64,000 nucleotides of DNA from Profundibacter amoris (GTDB taxonomy: Bacteria > Pseudomonadota > Alphaproteobacteria > Rhodobacterales > Rhodobacteraceae): NCBI RefSeq assembly GCF_003544895.1, contig NZ_CP032125.1:634001-698000 (forward strand). The letters run 5' to 3'. Under the pieces are notes generated by a model. The model had not been told where the DNA came from. It worked only from the letters and a program-made list of their open reading frames with translations, and did no database searches. Each line of letters opens with the position of its first letter. The stretch's first letter is position 1. Below, piece by piece: positions 10,189 to 18,996 of this stretch. The position numbers and the translations under genes were made by a program.

Positions 10189-11886
10189 ATGATTTCGCGT
10201 CGCGACTTCTTGCAGGCAACAGTAGCGGCTTCGGCCATTTACGGCGCATCGGGCGTCGGGAATTGGGCCAGGCTGGCCGCACAACAGGCGCTGACGCAGG
10301 ATCAACTGCTGAATTTCGATACCTTCGGAAATGTCACCCTGATCCACATCACCGACATCCACGCGCAAATGAAGCCGATCTATTTCCGTGAACCCGAGGT
10401 GAATCTGGGTCTGGGTGATGTAAACGGCCTGCCGCCACATGTCACCGGCGCCGATTTCCTGAAAATGTTCAACATGAAGCCCGGCACCCCCGAAGCCTAT
10501 GCCCTGACCTATGTCGATTTCACCTCGCTGGCGAAAACCTATGGCCGCATGGGCGGGATTGACCGGATCGCAACCGTGGTCAACGCCATCCGCGCCGACC
10601 GCCCCGATGCGCTGCTGCTGGATGGTGGTGATACGTGGCATGGCTCTTATACCTGTCTGAAAACCCAAGGGCAGGACGTTGTGAACCTGTTCAATCGCCT
10701 GAAACCCGATGCGATGACGTTCCACTGGGAATTCACGCTGGGGTCGGATCGGGTGCGCGAAATCGTTGACGGGCTGGCCTTCCCTGCGATGGGCCAGAAC
10801 ATCTATGACAACGAATGGAACGAACCATCGGAAGATTTCGCCGACTACCAGTTCTTTGAACGCGGCGGCGCCAAGATCGCCGTGATCGGGCAGGCCTTTC
10901 CCTATATGCCGATCGCCAACCCCGGCTGGATGTTCCCCGAGTATTCCTTCGGTATTCACGAGGAACGGATGCAGGAAATGGTTAACGAAGTGCGCGCCGC
11001 CGGTGCCGATCTGGTGGTTTGCCTGTCGCACAACGGTTTTGATGTGGATCGCAAGATGGCCTCCAAGGTCAAGGGCATCGACATCATCCTGACCGGCCAC
11101 ACCCATGACGCACTGCCCGAACCTGTGCTGGTCGGGGAAACCATGCTGATTGCGTCAGGCTCGAACGGTAAATTCGTCACCCGCCTTGATCTGGATGTGC
11201 GCGATGGCCGCCTGATGGGGTTCCGTCATAAACTGATCCCGATTTTCTCGGACGTGATTGCGGCCGAGCCGGAAATGACCGCCGCCCTCGAAGCCGAACG
11301 CGCGCCCTTCAAGGCCGAGCTGGAAGAGGTGATCGGAAAGACCGACAGCCTGCTTTACCGTCGCGGCAATTTCAACGGCACATGGGACGATCTGATCTGT
11401 AACGCCCTGATTGACGAACGCGAGGCCGACATCGCCCTTAGCCCCGGTTTCCGCTGGGGTCCAAGCATGATGCCGGGTCAGGACATCACCCGCGAGGATA
11501 TTTTCAACGCCACTTCGATGACCTATCCGAATTCCTACCGTTCGGAAATGTCCGGCGAGCAGATCAAGATCATTCTGGAAGATGTGGCCGACAACCTGTT
11601 CAACCCTGCCCCCTATTACCAGCAGGGCGGTGACATGGTGCGTGTTGGCGGCATGGGCTACCATATCGACGTCAGCAAGAAGCAGGGTGAACGCCTGTCG
11701 AATATGACCTTGCTGAAAACCGGCGAAGCGATTGATCCGGCGAAAAACTATGTGGTGGCCGGTTGGGCATCGGTGCGTGAAGGCACCGAAGGGCCGGCGA
11801 TCTGGGATGTGGTTGAAAACTATATCAAGCGCAACGGCACCGTGCATGTTGACCCGAATAAATCGGTTATGGTGACAGGTGCCTGA
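10189..11886 (+). CDS. soxB: S-sulfosulfanyl-L-cysteine sulfohydrolase SoxB
   Basis: A 565-residue periplasmic di-manganese hydrolase of the 5'-nucleotidase-like metallophosphatase fold. It releases sulfate from SoxY-bound thiosulfate. The Tat signal SRRDFLQATVAA is at the N-terminus. Metal-binding motifs are ITDIHAQMKP (about residue 58), LLLDGGDTWHGS, LSHNGFD and LTGHTHDALPEP. The C-terminal nucleotidase domain covers about residues 370-560. The 129 nt before it contain a GC-rich repeat (GCCCCGCCC with CGGGGCG) after soxA that may set relative transcript levels. Its stop overlaps the soxC start. Confidence 0.97.
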   Translation: MISRRDFLQATVAASAIYGASGVGNWARLAAQQALTQDQLLNFDTFGNVTLIHITDIHAQMKPIYFREPEVNLGLGDVNGLPPHVTGADFLKMFNMKPGTPEAYALTYVDFTSLAKTYGRMGGIDRIATVVNAIRADRPDALLLDGGDTWHGSYTCLKTQGQDVVNLFNRLKPDAMTFHWEFTLGSDRVREIVDGLAFPAMGQNIYDNEWNEPSEDFADYQFFERGGAKIAVIGQAFPYMPIANPGWMFPEYSFGIHEERMQEMVNEVRAAGADLVVCLSHNGFDVDRKMASKVKGIDIILTGHTHDALPEPVLVGETMLIASGSNGKFVTRLDLDVRDGRLMGFRHKLIPIFSDVIAAEPEMTAALEAERAPFKAELEEVIGKTDSLLYRRGNFNGTWDDLICNALIDEREADIALSPGFRWGPSMMPGQDITREDIFNATSMTYPNSYRSEMSGEQIKIILEDVADNLFNPAPYYQQGGDMVRVGGMGYHIDVSKKQGERLSNMTLLKTGEAIDPAKNYVVAGWASVREGTEGPAIWDVVENYIKRNGTVHVDPNKSVMVTGA

Positions 11887-13141
11887 CACACCGGATAAAC
11901 CCTCCAGCCGCCGCGCGTTTCTAACCGCAGGCGCGGCGGCTGGCGGGGCTATGCTGACGGCTGGCCCCGCCCGCGCCGGTGATCCGGCAATCACCGAAAT
12001 GCAACCCTGGCGGCGCAATCTGGGTGACCCGATTGATGACGCGCTTTACGGGATGCCGTCACCGTTCGAAGCCGATGTGATCCGCGGGCGCGTTGAATGG
12101 CTAACCCCCGATGCCTATACCGCGATCAATTTTACCCCCCTGCATGAACTGGACGGCATCATCACCCCGAACGGGCTGTGTTTCCAGCGTTCGCACGCAG
12201 GGGCCGCACAGGTTGATCCGGCAAAATACCGGCTGATGATCAACGGCCTGGTCGAGCGCCCTTTGGTGTTCACCTTGCAGGATTTGCAACGTTTCCCGCG
12301 CGAAAACCGCACCTATTTTCTGGAATGCGCTGCCAATTCCGGCATGGAATGGCGCGGCGTGCAGATGGACGGGGTGCAATTCACCCACGGCATGATCCAC
12401 AACGTCGAATATACCGGCGTGCCGCTGCGTTCCCTGCTGGAGGAGGCCGGTGTGAAAACCGCCGGTAAATGGCTGTTGGCCGAAGGGTCGGACGCCGCCG
12501 CGATGAGCCGCTCGATCCCGCTGGAAAAGGCGCTGGACGATTGTCTGGTGGCCTTCAATATGAACGGCGAGGCCTTGCGCCCTGAACAGGGCTACCCCGT
12601 GCGGCTGGTGGTGCCGGGCTGGGAAGGCAACATGTGGGTGAAATGGCTGCGCCGGATCGAGGTGGGCGACAAACCGTGGCACCACCGCGAGGAAACCAGC
12701 AAATATTCCGACCTGATGGCAGACGGGCGCACGCGCCGGTTCACTTGGGAAATGGATGCCAAATCGGTGATCACCAGCCCCAGCCCGCAAGCACCGGTGC
12801 TGCATGGCAAGGGGCCGCTGGTGGTATCCGGTCTGGCGTGGTCGGGGCGCGGAACGATCCCTCAAGTGGACATCACGCTGGATGGCGGTATCAACTGGGT
12901 CAAGGCGCGGCTGTCGGGGCCGAGCTTCGACAAGAGCCTGCACCGGTTTTATTATGAATTCGACTGGGACGGGCGCCCCCTGCTGTTGCAAAGTCGCGCC
13001 CATGACAGCACCGGCTATGTGCAGCCCACCAAAGAGGCGCTGCGCAAATTGCGCGGGGTGAATTCCAATTACCATAACAACGGCATCCAGACATGGCATC
13101 TGCAAAGCGACGGGAGGGTGGAAAATGTCGAAGTTTCCTAG
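11879..13141 (+). CDS. soxC: Sulfane dehydrogenase molybdenum subunit SoxC
   Basis: A 420-residue molybdopterin protein of the sulfite oxidase family. With SoxD it removes six electrons from the sulfane sulfur on SoxY, so complete oxidation without sulfur globules is expected. The twin-arginine signal SSRRAFLTAGAAAGG is followed by the catalytic domain with the molybdenum-ligand cysteine in FLECAANSGMEW and a C-terminal dimerisation domain. The start is GTG at 11879, overlapping the soxB stop by 8 nt; later ATG codons would delete the Tat signal. Translation is probably coupled to soxB. Confidence 0.95.
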   Translation: MPDTPDKPSSRRAFLTAGAAAGGAMLTAGPARAGDPAITEMQPWRRNLGDPIDDALYGMPSPFEADVIRGRVEWLTPDAYTAINFTPLHELDGIITPNGLCFQRSHAGAAQVDPAKYRLMINGLVERPLVFTLQDLQRFPRENRTYFLECAANSGMEWRGVQMDGVQFTHGMIHNVEYTGVPLRSLLEEAGVKTAGKWLLAEGSDAAAMSRSIPLEKALDDCLVAFNMNGEALRPEQGYPVRLVVPGWEGNMWVKWLRRIEVGDKPWHHREETSKYSDLMADGRTRRFTWEMDAKSVITSPSPQAPVLHGKGPLVVSGLAWSGRGTIPQVDITLDGGINWVKARLSGPSFDKSLHRFYYEFDWDGRPLLLQSRAHDSTGYVQPTKEALRKLRGVNSNYHNNGIQTWHLQSDGRVENVEVS

Positions 13142-14084
13142 CCTGATCCTTGCCTGGATGTTGATGGCGATTGCCGCTGTGGCCGAGCCACTGGGCCTTG
13201 GCCGCGTGGCCGAACCGGACGAGATTGCCGCATGGGACATCGATGTGCGCCCTGATGGCACCGGTCTGCCAGCGGGCAGCGGTAGTGTGGCCATGGGCGA
13301 GGAGGTGTTTGTCGAGAAATGCGCCGCCTGTCACGGGGATTTTGCCGAAGGCGCGGGGCGCTGGCCTGCGCTGGGGGGCGGGTTGGATACCTTGCAGGAT
13401 GAACGCCCCACGCGCACGGTCGGCTCGTTCTGGCCTTATCTTTCAACGGCTTACGATTTCATCAATCGGGCCATGACCGTGGGCTATGGCGAGCCTGCCA
13501 GCGATGACGAAATATATGCTATCATCGCCTATATCCTGTATTCCAACGATCTGGTGGATGACGATTTCGTGCTGAGCCGCGAGAATTTCACCAGCATACG
13601 CCTGCCCAATGAAGGCGGGTTCTATATGGATGACCGTATTCAGACCGAACACCCGCTGTTCACCCGACCTGCCTGTATGAAGAACTGCAAGGATGATGTG
13701 CAGATCATTGCGCGGGTGGAAACAGCATTTATCCCGGCCGAGATGAACGGGGGCGGAACCGAACAGGACCATTTGGCTATCGGCGAAGCCCTGTTTGGCC
13801 AATGCCGCGCCTGCCACCAGATCGGTGAGGGGGCTCAAAACGGGGTTGGTCCGGTGCTCAATGGCATTTTTGACATGCCTGCCGGTTCGAATGACGGGTT
13901 CGGTTATTCGGATGCGTTTGCGATGATGGCTGACAAAGAACTGGTCTGGGATTTCGACGCCTTGGACGCCTTTCTGAAAGACCCTCAGGGGTTCATCCCC
14001 GGCACAACAATGACATTCACAGGAATAGAGGAGGATTTTGATCGAAATGCGCTTATCGCTTATCTTCAAGCACAAGGCCCCTAA
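13125..14084 (+). CDS. soxD: Diheme cytochrome SoxD, sulfane dehydrogenase subunit
   Basis: A 319-residue periplasmic cytochrome with two class I cytochrome c domains. Signal peptide 1-20; heme 1 C66-A-A-C69-H70, heme 2 in GQCRACHQIGEG near residue 226. It accepts electrons from the SoxC molybdenum centre. MTVGYGEPASDDEI in the first domain and TTMTFTGI in the second hold candidate axial methionines. The ATG overlaps the soxC end by 17 nt. A CMKNCK segment (about residue 185) between the domains is part of the known SoxD linker style. Confidence 0.95.
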   Translation: MSKFPSLILAWMLMAIAAVAEPLGLGRVAEPDEIAAWDIDVRPDGTGLPAGSGSVAMGEEVFVEKCAACHGDFAEGAGRWPALGGGLDTLQDERPTRTVGSFWPYLSTAYDFINRAMTVGYGEPASDDEIYAIIAYILYSNDLVDDDFVLSRENFTSIRLPNEGGFYMDDRIQTEHPLFTRPACMKNCKDDVQIIARVETAFIPAEMNGGGTEQDHLAIGEALFGQCRACHQIGEGAQNGVGPVLNGIFDMPAGSNDGFGYSDAFAMMADKELVWDFDALDAFLKDPQGFIPGTTMTFTGIEEDFDRNALIAYLQAQGP

Positions 14085-14802
14085 GGAGAAGCGAACAAGG
14101 ATATTATATGCCCTGTTTGTCGTCACCGCTTTGGCCTTTGTTGCACCCCCTGCATACGCCAATCACCCCGGTGACACGGAACGGGGCGAGATCATTTTCA
14201 AGAAATGCCGCAGTTGCCATCAGGTTGGCGACGGGGCGAAAAACCGGGTCGGGCCGCATTTGAACGGCCTTTTCCAGCGCCGGGCCGGTTCAGTCGAAGA
14301 TTTCAGATATTCAAAGGATATGGTCCGATCAGGGGCCGATGGCCTGTTCTGGGATCACGATACGCTGGATATCTATCTGGAAAATCCGAAATCGCTAATC
14401 AGTCGTACGCGGATGAATTTCCGCGGGCTGAAGGATGCGCAGGACCGGGCCGATGTCATGGCCTACCTGCGCCAGTATTCGGATGATCCGGCAGATATTC
14501 CCGAGGCATCCCCCACAGCAGAGGGAACCGATCACGAAGTCGACCCCGAGATACTGGCGCTTGTCGGTGATCCGGAATACGGCGAATACCTGTCCAGCGA
14601 ATGTGTGAGTTGCCATCAGATCGACGGGGATGACACGGGAATCCCCTCAATCACCAATTGGCCGGCCGAGGATTTTGTCATCGCCATGCATGCCTACAAG
14701 GAAAAGAAACGCGTGCATCCGGTGATGCAGATGATGGCCGGTCGCCTGTCCAACGACGAGATTGCGGCCCTGGCCGCTTATTTCGGGAACCTCGGAGAAT
14801 AA
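14047..14802 (+). CDS. soxE: Diheme c-type cytochrome SoxE
   Basis: A 251-residue exported protein with two cytochrome c domains. The signal peptide is residues 17-38 (ending PAYA); heme sites are C54-R-S-C57-H58 and CVSCHQID near residue 182. In Paracoccus soxE lies in the same position after soxD and encodes a c-type cytochrome not needed for thiosulfate oxidation in vitro. The gene overlaps soxD by 38 nt. AGGAGG at 14029-14034 is 12 nt before ATG 14047 and only 3 nt before an in-frame TTG at 14038, so ATG was preferred. The acidic linker (about residues 142-165) is rich in Asp, Glu and Pro. Confidence 0.88.
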   Translation: MRLSLIFKHKAPKEKRTRILYALFVVTALAFVAPPAYANHPGDTERGEIIFKKCRSCHQVGDGAKNRVGPHLNGLFQRRAGSVEDFRYSKDMVRSGADGLFWDHDTLDIYLENPKSLISRTRMNFRGLKDAQDRADVMAYLRQYSDDPADIPEASPTAEGTDHEVDPEILALVGDPEYGEYLSSECVSCHQIDGDDTGIPSITNWPAEDFVIAMHAYKEKKRVHPVMQMMAGRLSNDEIAALAAYFGNLGE

Positions 14803-14849
14803 CCGGGGCCCACCAACCAAGAGCAATATCAACCAGAGAGGAAGAAACA

Positions 14850-16121
14850 ATGAAACTTAACAGACGTATATTTATCGGTTCGGCAGCTGCCGCTTCGGCG
14901 ACACTGTCGGCCCCAATGGTGATGGGAGCCGCACACGGCATACCCAAAGTTGTGGTGATCGGCGGCGGTGCCGGTGGTGCTACCGTGGCCCGTTATCTGG
15001 CCAAGGACAGCAAGGGTGCGATTGACGTCACGCTGGTGGAACCCACCCGCACCTATTACACCTGCTTTTTCTCGAATCTGTATCTGGGTGGTTTCCGCGA
15101 GTTTTCCTCGCTGGCGCATACCTATGGCAAACTGGCTTCGGAATACGGGATCAATGTGGTGCATGACTGGGCTGTCGGGGTGGACAAGGACGCAAAGACG
15201 GTCACGCTGGCCGGTGGGGCGGTGCTGCCCTATGACCGTCTGGTGCTCAGCCCGGGTATTGATTTCCGAGATGGGGCTGTGCCGGGCTGGGATGTGACGG
15301 CGCAACAGAAAATGCCCCATGCTTACAAGGCCGGATCGCAGACCCAGTTGCTGAAGGCACAGCTTGAGGCAATGCCGCAGGGCGGCACCTTTGCAATGGT
15401 GGCCCCGCCCAACCCCTACCGCTGCCCACCCGGACCCTATGAAAGGGTGTCGATGGTGGCCCATCATCTGAAGGTGAACAATCCGACCGGCAAGATCCTG
15501 ATCCTTGATCCCAAGCCGAAGTTTTCAAAGCAGGGGCTGTTTCAGGATGGTTGGTCAACCCACTATGACGGCATGATCGAATGGGTCGGCCCTGATTTTG
15601 GTGGCGATATGGTAGAGGTGCGCCCCGATACCATGGAAGTGGTGATCGATGGCGAAGTGACAAAGGTGGATGTCTGCAACGTGATCCCGGCGATGAAGGC
15701 CGGTCGCATTGCCGAGGTTGCCGGTGTCACCAATGACAAGGGTTGGGCCCCTGTTCATGCCGCCGATATGCGTTCGAAAATGGATGATAATATCCATATT
15801 CTGGGTGATTCCAGCATGCAGGGCGATATGCCGAAATCCGGTTTTGCCGCCAATAGTCAGGCCAAGGTGGCGGCCAATGCCATTCGCGGCGCGCTGACCG
15901 GATCAAAGGTGTTTCCGGCCAAATTTACCAACACCTGTTGGTCGCTGATTGATACCGATGACGGCATCAAGGTGGGGGCCTCCTACGAGGCCACGGATGA
16001 AAAGATCGCCAAGACGGATGGTTTTATCAGCAAGACCGGCGAAGATGCGGCCCTGCGCAAGGCAACCTACGAGGAAAGCGTCGGCTGGTATGACGGCATC
16101 ACTTCGGACATGTTCGGTTAA
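14850..16121 (+). CDS. soxF: Sulfide dehydrogenase flavoprotein SoxF (FCSD family)
   Basis: A 423-residue FAD protein related to the flavoprotein subunit of flavocytochrome c sulfide dehydrogenase. A Tat-like signal (NRRIFIGSAAAASA) is followed by the dinucleotide fold VVVIGGGAGGATVARYL. Cys72 in YYTCFFSNLY corresponds to the cysteine that covalently holds FAD in FCSD, and the redox-disulfide positions appear as NPYRCPPGPYE and FTNTCWSL. It probably oxidises sulfide and passes electrons to a cytochrome such as SoxE. It is the last gene of the operon; soxG and soxH of Paracoccus are absent. Confidence 0.93.
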   Translation: MKLNRRIFIGSAAAASATLSAPMVMGAAHGIPKVVVIGGGAGGATVARYLAKDSKGAIDVTLVEPTRTYYTCFFSNLYLGGFREFSSLAHTYGKLASEYGINVVHDWAVGVDKDAKTVTLAGGAVLPYDRLVLSPGIDFRDGAVPGWDVTAQQKMPHAYKAGSQTQLLKAQLEAMPQGGTFAMVAPPNPYRCPPGPYERVSMVAHHLKVNNPTGKILILDPKPKFSKQGLFQDGWSTHYDGMIEWVGPDFGGDMVEVRPDTMEVVIDGEVTKVDVCNVIPAMKAGRIAEVAGVTNDKGWAPVHAADMRSKMDDNIHILGDSSMQGDMPKSGFAANSQAKVAANAIRGALTGSKVFPAKFTNTCWSLIDTDDGIKVGASYEATDEKIAKTDGFISKTGEDAALRKATYEESVGWYDGITSDMFG

Positions 16122-16142
16122 GTGGCTATTTTAACAAAAGCG

Positions 16143-16170
16143 GTTGCGGCGGGTAACTGCCGCAACTTTT
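16143..16170. terminator. Bidirectional terminator closing the sox operon
   Basis: A perfect 8-bp stem GTTGCGGC / GCCGCAAC with an 8-nt loop, followed rightward by TTTT and leftward by a CGCTTTTGTTAAAA tract. It separates soxF from the convergent repressor gene. Confidence 0.8.
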
Positions 16171-16532
16171 CAGGTTTTTGTCGCGTCTTTGTCAAAGCTG
16201 CAAAACAGGTTGTAAACCAGATCGATCATCTGGCGCGCTTTGTTATCGGCCAGCGCGTAATACATGATTTTCCCGTCACGGCGGCAGGACACAAGCCCTT
16301 CCAGACGCAATCGGGCCAATTGCTGGCTGACCGCAGCCTGACGGGTTGATAATAGCTGTTCCAGCTGGGTCACAGATTTTTCGCCCGAGGACAGGTGGCA
16401 CAGGATCATCAGGCGCCCTTCATGGGACAGCGCCTTTAGAAAACTGGCGGCGGCCTCGGATTGGCTGATCATATCGTCCGGGTTCACCGGCATTTCGTGA
16501 TCATCGTTTAATGCGTTTGCTGTAGAAGGCAA
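16170..16532 (-). CDS. Second ArsR-family SoxR/SqrR-like repressor
   Basis: A 120-residue winged-helix repressor, very similar to the SoxR at 5394-5750 over the whole DNA-binding and dimer core (SFLKALSHEGRLMILCHLSS, RQAAVSQQLARLRLEGL). The sensing pair is kept with the same 66-residue spacing, C45 and C111, and there is an extra cysteine in GLVSCRRDG that the paralogue lacks. The TTG at 16532 is the longest start; ATG at 16493 is an alternative that shortens only the variable N-terminus. It faces soxF across a terminator and may control the sox genes, itself, or a sulfide-response regulon elsewhere. Confidence 0.88.
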   Translation of the reverse strand: MPSTANALNDDHEMPVNPDDMISQSEAAASFLKALSHEGRLMILCHLSSGEKSVTQLEQLLSTRQAAVSQQLARLRLEGLVSCRRDGKIMYYALADNKARQMIDLVYNLFCSFDKDATKT

Positions 16533-16641
16533 AATTCCTACCCCTGTCTAAAATAAATCCTGTTCATATTCGCATATTAGCATGGCAATTCCGAAAAAGC
16601 GAGAATATCGCACGGAATGGCAGGATTTTGCTGTTTGCGGT
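16533..16641 (-). promoter_or_regulatory. Promoter/operator region of the second repressor
   Basis: AT-rich spacer upstream of the second SoxR-like gene. It contains ATTC-N8-GCAT at 16568-16583, similar to the ATTC-N8-GAAT operator known for SqrR, and a triple repeat of CATATT/CAT units spaced by 8 nt. Autoregulation is a reasonable guess. Confidence 0.35.
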
Positions 16642-17727
16642 CTATTTAAACAACACAACATTGCGCCGTGCGGCCCCCGTGCGGGTGTCTTTGATCGCAT
16701 CGTTGATCTGATCTAGTGTAAAGCGGCCTGAAACCAGTTCATCCAGCTTTAGCCGACCCTGCTGGTACAGGTCCATCATCCACGGAATATCGCGTTTCAA
16801 CACCACATCGCCCATCTTGCAGCCCAGCATTTGCTGGCCGGTGGCGGCGGTGATCACAGGTTCATAAGACGCCTTGTCGCCGGAATGGGGCATGCCGACC
16901 ATCACCAGCTTGCCTCCCATCGCCAGATAGCGCGCGGCGGTGTCGTAAACGGCAGTGGCGCCAACGGTGACAAACACCGCATCGGCCATCTTGCCGCCGG
17001 TTAGCTTGCGCACTTTGCCCCATGGTTTGGGATCACTGGCCAGAATGCCGTGGGTGGCGCCGAATTCCATCGCCACGTCCAGCTTTTCCTCAAGCATATC
17101 TATGGCGATGATCTTGGCCGCACCGGCAATTCGTGCGCCCTGAATGGCATTCAGACCCACGCCGCCGGCCCCGATCACAACCGCCGTTTGTCCTGCCCGC
17201 AGGCCCGCCGTATTCACCACCGCGCCAACGCCGGTGATCACCCCGCAGGACAGCAGACAGGCCGCATCCATCGGCATATCGTCAGGAATCGGGGCGATTT
17301 GGCTGGTATCGACCACCACCTTTTCGGCAAAGGCCCCGCATTCCAGCCCCTGCGCCACCGGCCCGCCGTCAAGCGTGGTTAGCGGCCCTTCCATACGGGG
17401 CTGGCTGTTGCAGATCACCGGCTTGCCGGTTGCACAGGGCATGCATTCGCCACAGGACCGGATCAAGGTGACAAGCACAGCATCACCCACCTGCACCCCC
17501 TTTACCCCGTGGCCAATGGCGGTAATCCGTCCGGCGGCTTCGTGGCCGTAAACCGCAGGCAAATGCCCGCCCCAGCCACCATCCATAAAGGAAATGTCGG
17601 AATGGCAGATGGCGCAGGCTTCCAGTGTCACTTCGACTTCGCCTGATTTCGGGGCGCGCAGGTTCAGGGTTTCGATGGTCAGCGGCTGGCCGAATTCACG
17701 GGCAACGGCGGCGCGGATATTGGTCAT
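16642..17727 (-). CDS. Zinc-dependent alcohol dehydrogenase (MDR family)
   Basis: A 361-residue medium-chain dehydrogenase/reductase. The catalytic zinc ligands are in CAICHSDISF and GHEAAG; the structural zinc lobe is complete, with CGECMPCATGKPVIC giving four cysteines. The NAD-binding motif is VIGAGGVGLNAIQGARIAGA with a following acidic IDML, which suits NAD. The overall pattern resembles class III-like and aryl or benzyl alcohol dehydrogenases, so an alcohol or aldehyde substrate is likely but not fixed. It lies between the MFS gene and the repressor on the same strand, with 45 nt to the MFS gene upstream, and could be read with it. Confidence 0.85.
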   Translation of the reverse strand: MTNIRAAVAREFGQPLTIETLNLRAPKSGEVEVTLEACAICHSDISFMDGGWGGHLPAVYGHEAAGRITAIGHGVKGVQVGDAVLVTLIRSCGECMPCATGKPVICNSQPRMEGPLTTLDGGPVAQGLECGAFAEKVVVDTSQIAPIPDDMPMDAACLLSCGVITGVGAVVNTAGLRAGQTAVVIGAGGVGLNAIQGARIAGAAKIIAIDMLEEKLDVAMEFGATHGILASDPKPWGKVRKLTGGKMADAVFVTVGATAVYDTAARYLAMGGKLVMVGMPHSGDKASYEPVITAATGQQMLGCKMGDVVLKRDIPWMMDLYQQGRLKLDELVSGRFTLDQINDAIKDTRTGAARRNVVLFK

Positions 17728-17772
17728 TGGGGTCTCCTCGGGATTTGGGGCGAGGGGAGCGCATATTTTCCC

Positions 17773-18996
17773 CTATGGCAAGGGCTGTTCCAGAGTTTTC
17801 CGTTGCGAGGCCGCAAAATAGATGCCGATGCAAACCGCAATCATGCCGGTCGACAGGAAAAACGGCGCACCGGGCATGTAAAACGGCGCACGCACCGATA
17901 TGAAATAGCTGAAGGTCTGGGTCATCAGGATCGGCGATACGATGGTGCCGATCGAGCCGATACTGCCCAGCAACCCTTGCAATTCGCCCTGTTGGTTGTC
18001 CTCGGCGGTGTGCGACATGATCGCCATCAATGCGGGGCCGGAAACCGAGCCCAAAGCATTCAGCGGGGCCAGCATCATCACCAGCCAGCCATAGGGGATC
18101 AGCCCGATCATCAGAAAGGACAGCATGTTGACGACCAGCCCGAACAACAGCGTGCGCTTTTCCCCCAGACGGGCGATGATATGACGGATCAGGAATCCCT
18201 GCACCACCGCCAGCGAGATGCCAAAGATTGCCAGCGAATAACCCACCATCAACCCGTCCCAGCCGAACCGTTCGCGGGTGAAATAGGCCCAGACGGCGGG
18301 GTAAACAAAAAAGGCGATGGAGTAGAGCAGATGCACGGTTAACAGCGGTTTTAACCTCGGCAGGCGGGCGATGTGTTTGAACGCCCCCAACGGGTTGGCG
18401 CGGCGCCATTCAAACGGGCGTCGGATGGTATCGGTTACAGTTTCGGGCATCACGAAATAGCCGAAAGTGAAATTGGCGGCGGCCAGTGCGGCGGCGGCAT
18501 AGAACGGCGCGCGGGGGCCAAAGATGGACAAAACCCCGCCGATCAACGGACCGATGACAAAGCCGATGCCAAAGGCGGCACTGACCAGGCCGAAGTTTTT
18601 GGCCTTGTCCTTGGCGGTGGAAATATCGGCCATAAACGCGGTGCCGGTGGACTGGGTGGCGGCGGTGATCCCTGCCACAATACGCCCGGCCAGCAGTATC
18701 CAGATGCTGCCGGCAACGGCCATCACCAGATAATCCAGCGACATGAAGAACAGCGATACCAGCAACACACGGCGCCGGCCAAACCGGTCGGACAGGTTGC
18801 CGATGGTGGGCGAAAACAGGAACTGCATCACAGCAAAGCTGGTCGCCAACACCCCGCCCCACATCGCCGCCGAGGCCAGATCGGTATGGCGCAACTGCCG
18901 GATCAGATCCGGCATCACCGGCATGATCAGGCCAATACCCATGGAGTCGATCACTAGCGTGATCATGATGAAAAGAATGGGCAGGCGGGTTTTCAT
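17773..18996 (-). CDS. Major facilitator superfamily transporter, TetA-like
   Basis: A 407-residue transporter with twelve predicted membrane helices in the drug:H+ antiporter branch. Motif A is GNLSDRFGRRRVLL between helices 2 and 3, and the N-terminus TLVIDSMGIGLIMPVMPDL is typical of the TetA/TCR subgroup. Other diagnostic segments are GRIVAGITAA and SAAFGIGFVIGPLIGG. The gene follows pcaB by 55 nt on the same strand, so it may be the last member of the aromatic operon and carry an aromatic compound, but its sequence resembles multidrug or tetracycline exporters more than aromatic-acid importers. Substrate unknown. Confidence 0.82.
   Translation of the reverse strand: MKTRLPILFIMITLVIDSMGIGLIMPVMPDLIRQLRHTDLASAAMWGGVLATSFAVMQFLFSPTIGNLSDRFGRRRVLLVSLFFMSLDYLVMAVAGSIWILLAGRIVAGITAATQSTGTAFMADISTAKDKAKNFGLVSAAFGIGFVIGPLIGGVLSIFGPRAPFYAAAALAAANFTFGYFVMPETVTDTIRRPFEWRRANPLGAFKHIARLPRLKPLLTVHLLYSIAFFVYPAVWAYFTRERFGWDGLMVGYSLAIFGISLAVVQGFLIRHIIARLGEKRTLLFGLVVNMLSFLMIGLIPYGWLVMMLAPLNALGSVSGPALMAIMSHTAEDNQQGELQGLLGSIGSIGTIVSPILMTQTFSYFISVRAPFYMPGAPFFLSTGMIAVCIGIYFAASQRKTLEQPLP

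Noticed and set aside
14038-14046. TTG start for soxE
   Set aside because: The AGGAGG is only 3 nt away, too close for efficient initiation; ATG 14047 was preferred, though uncertain.
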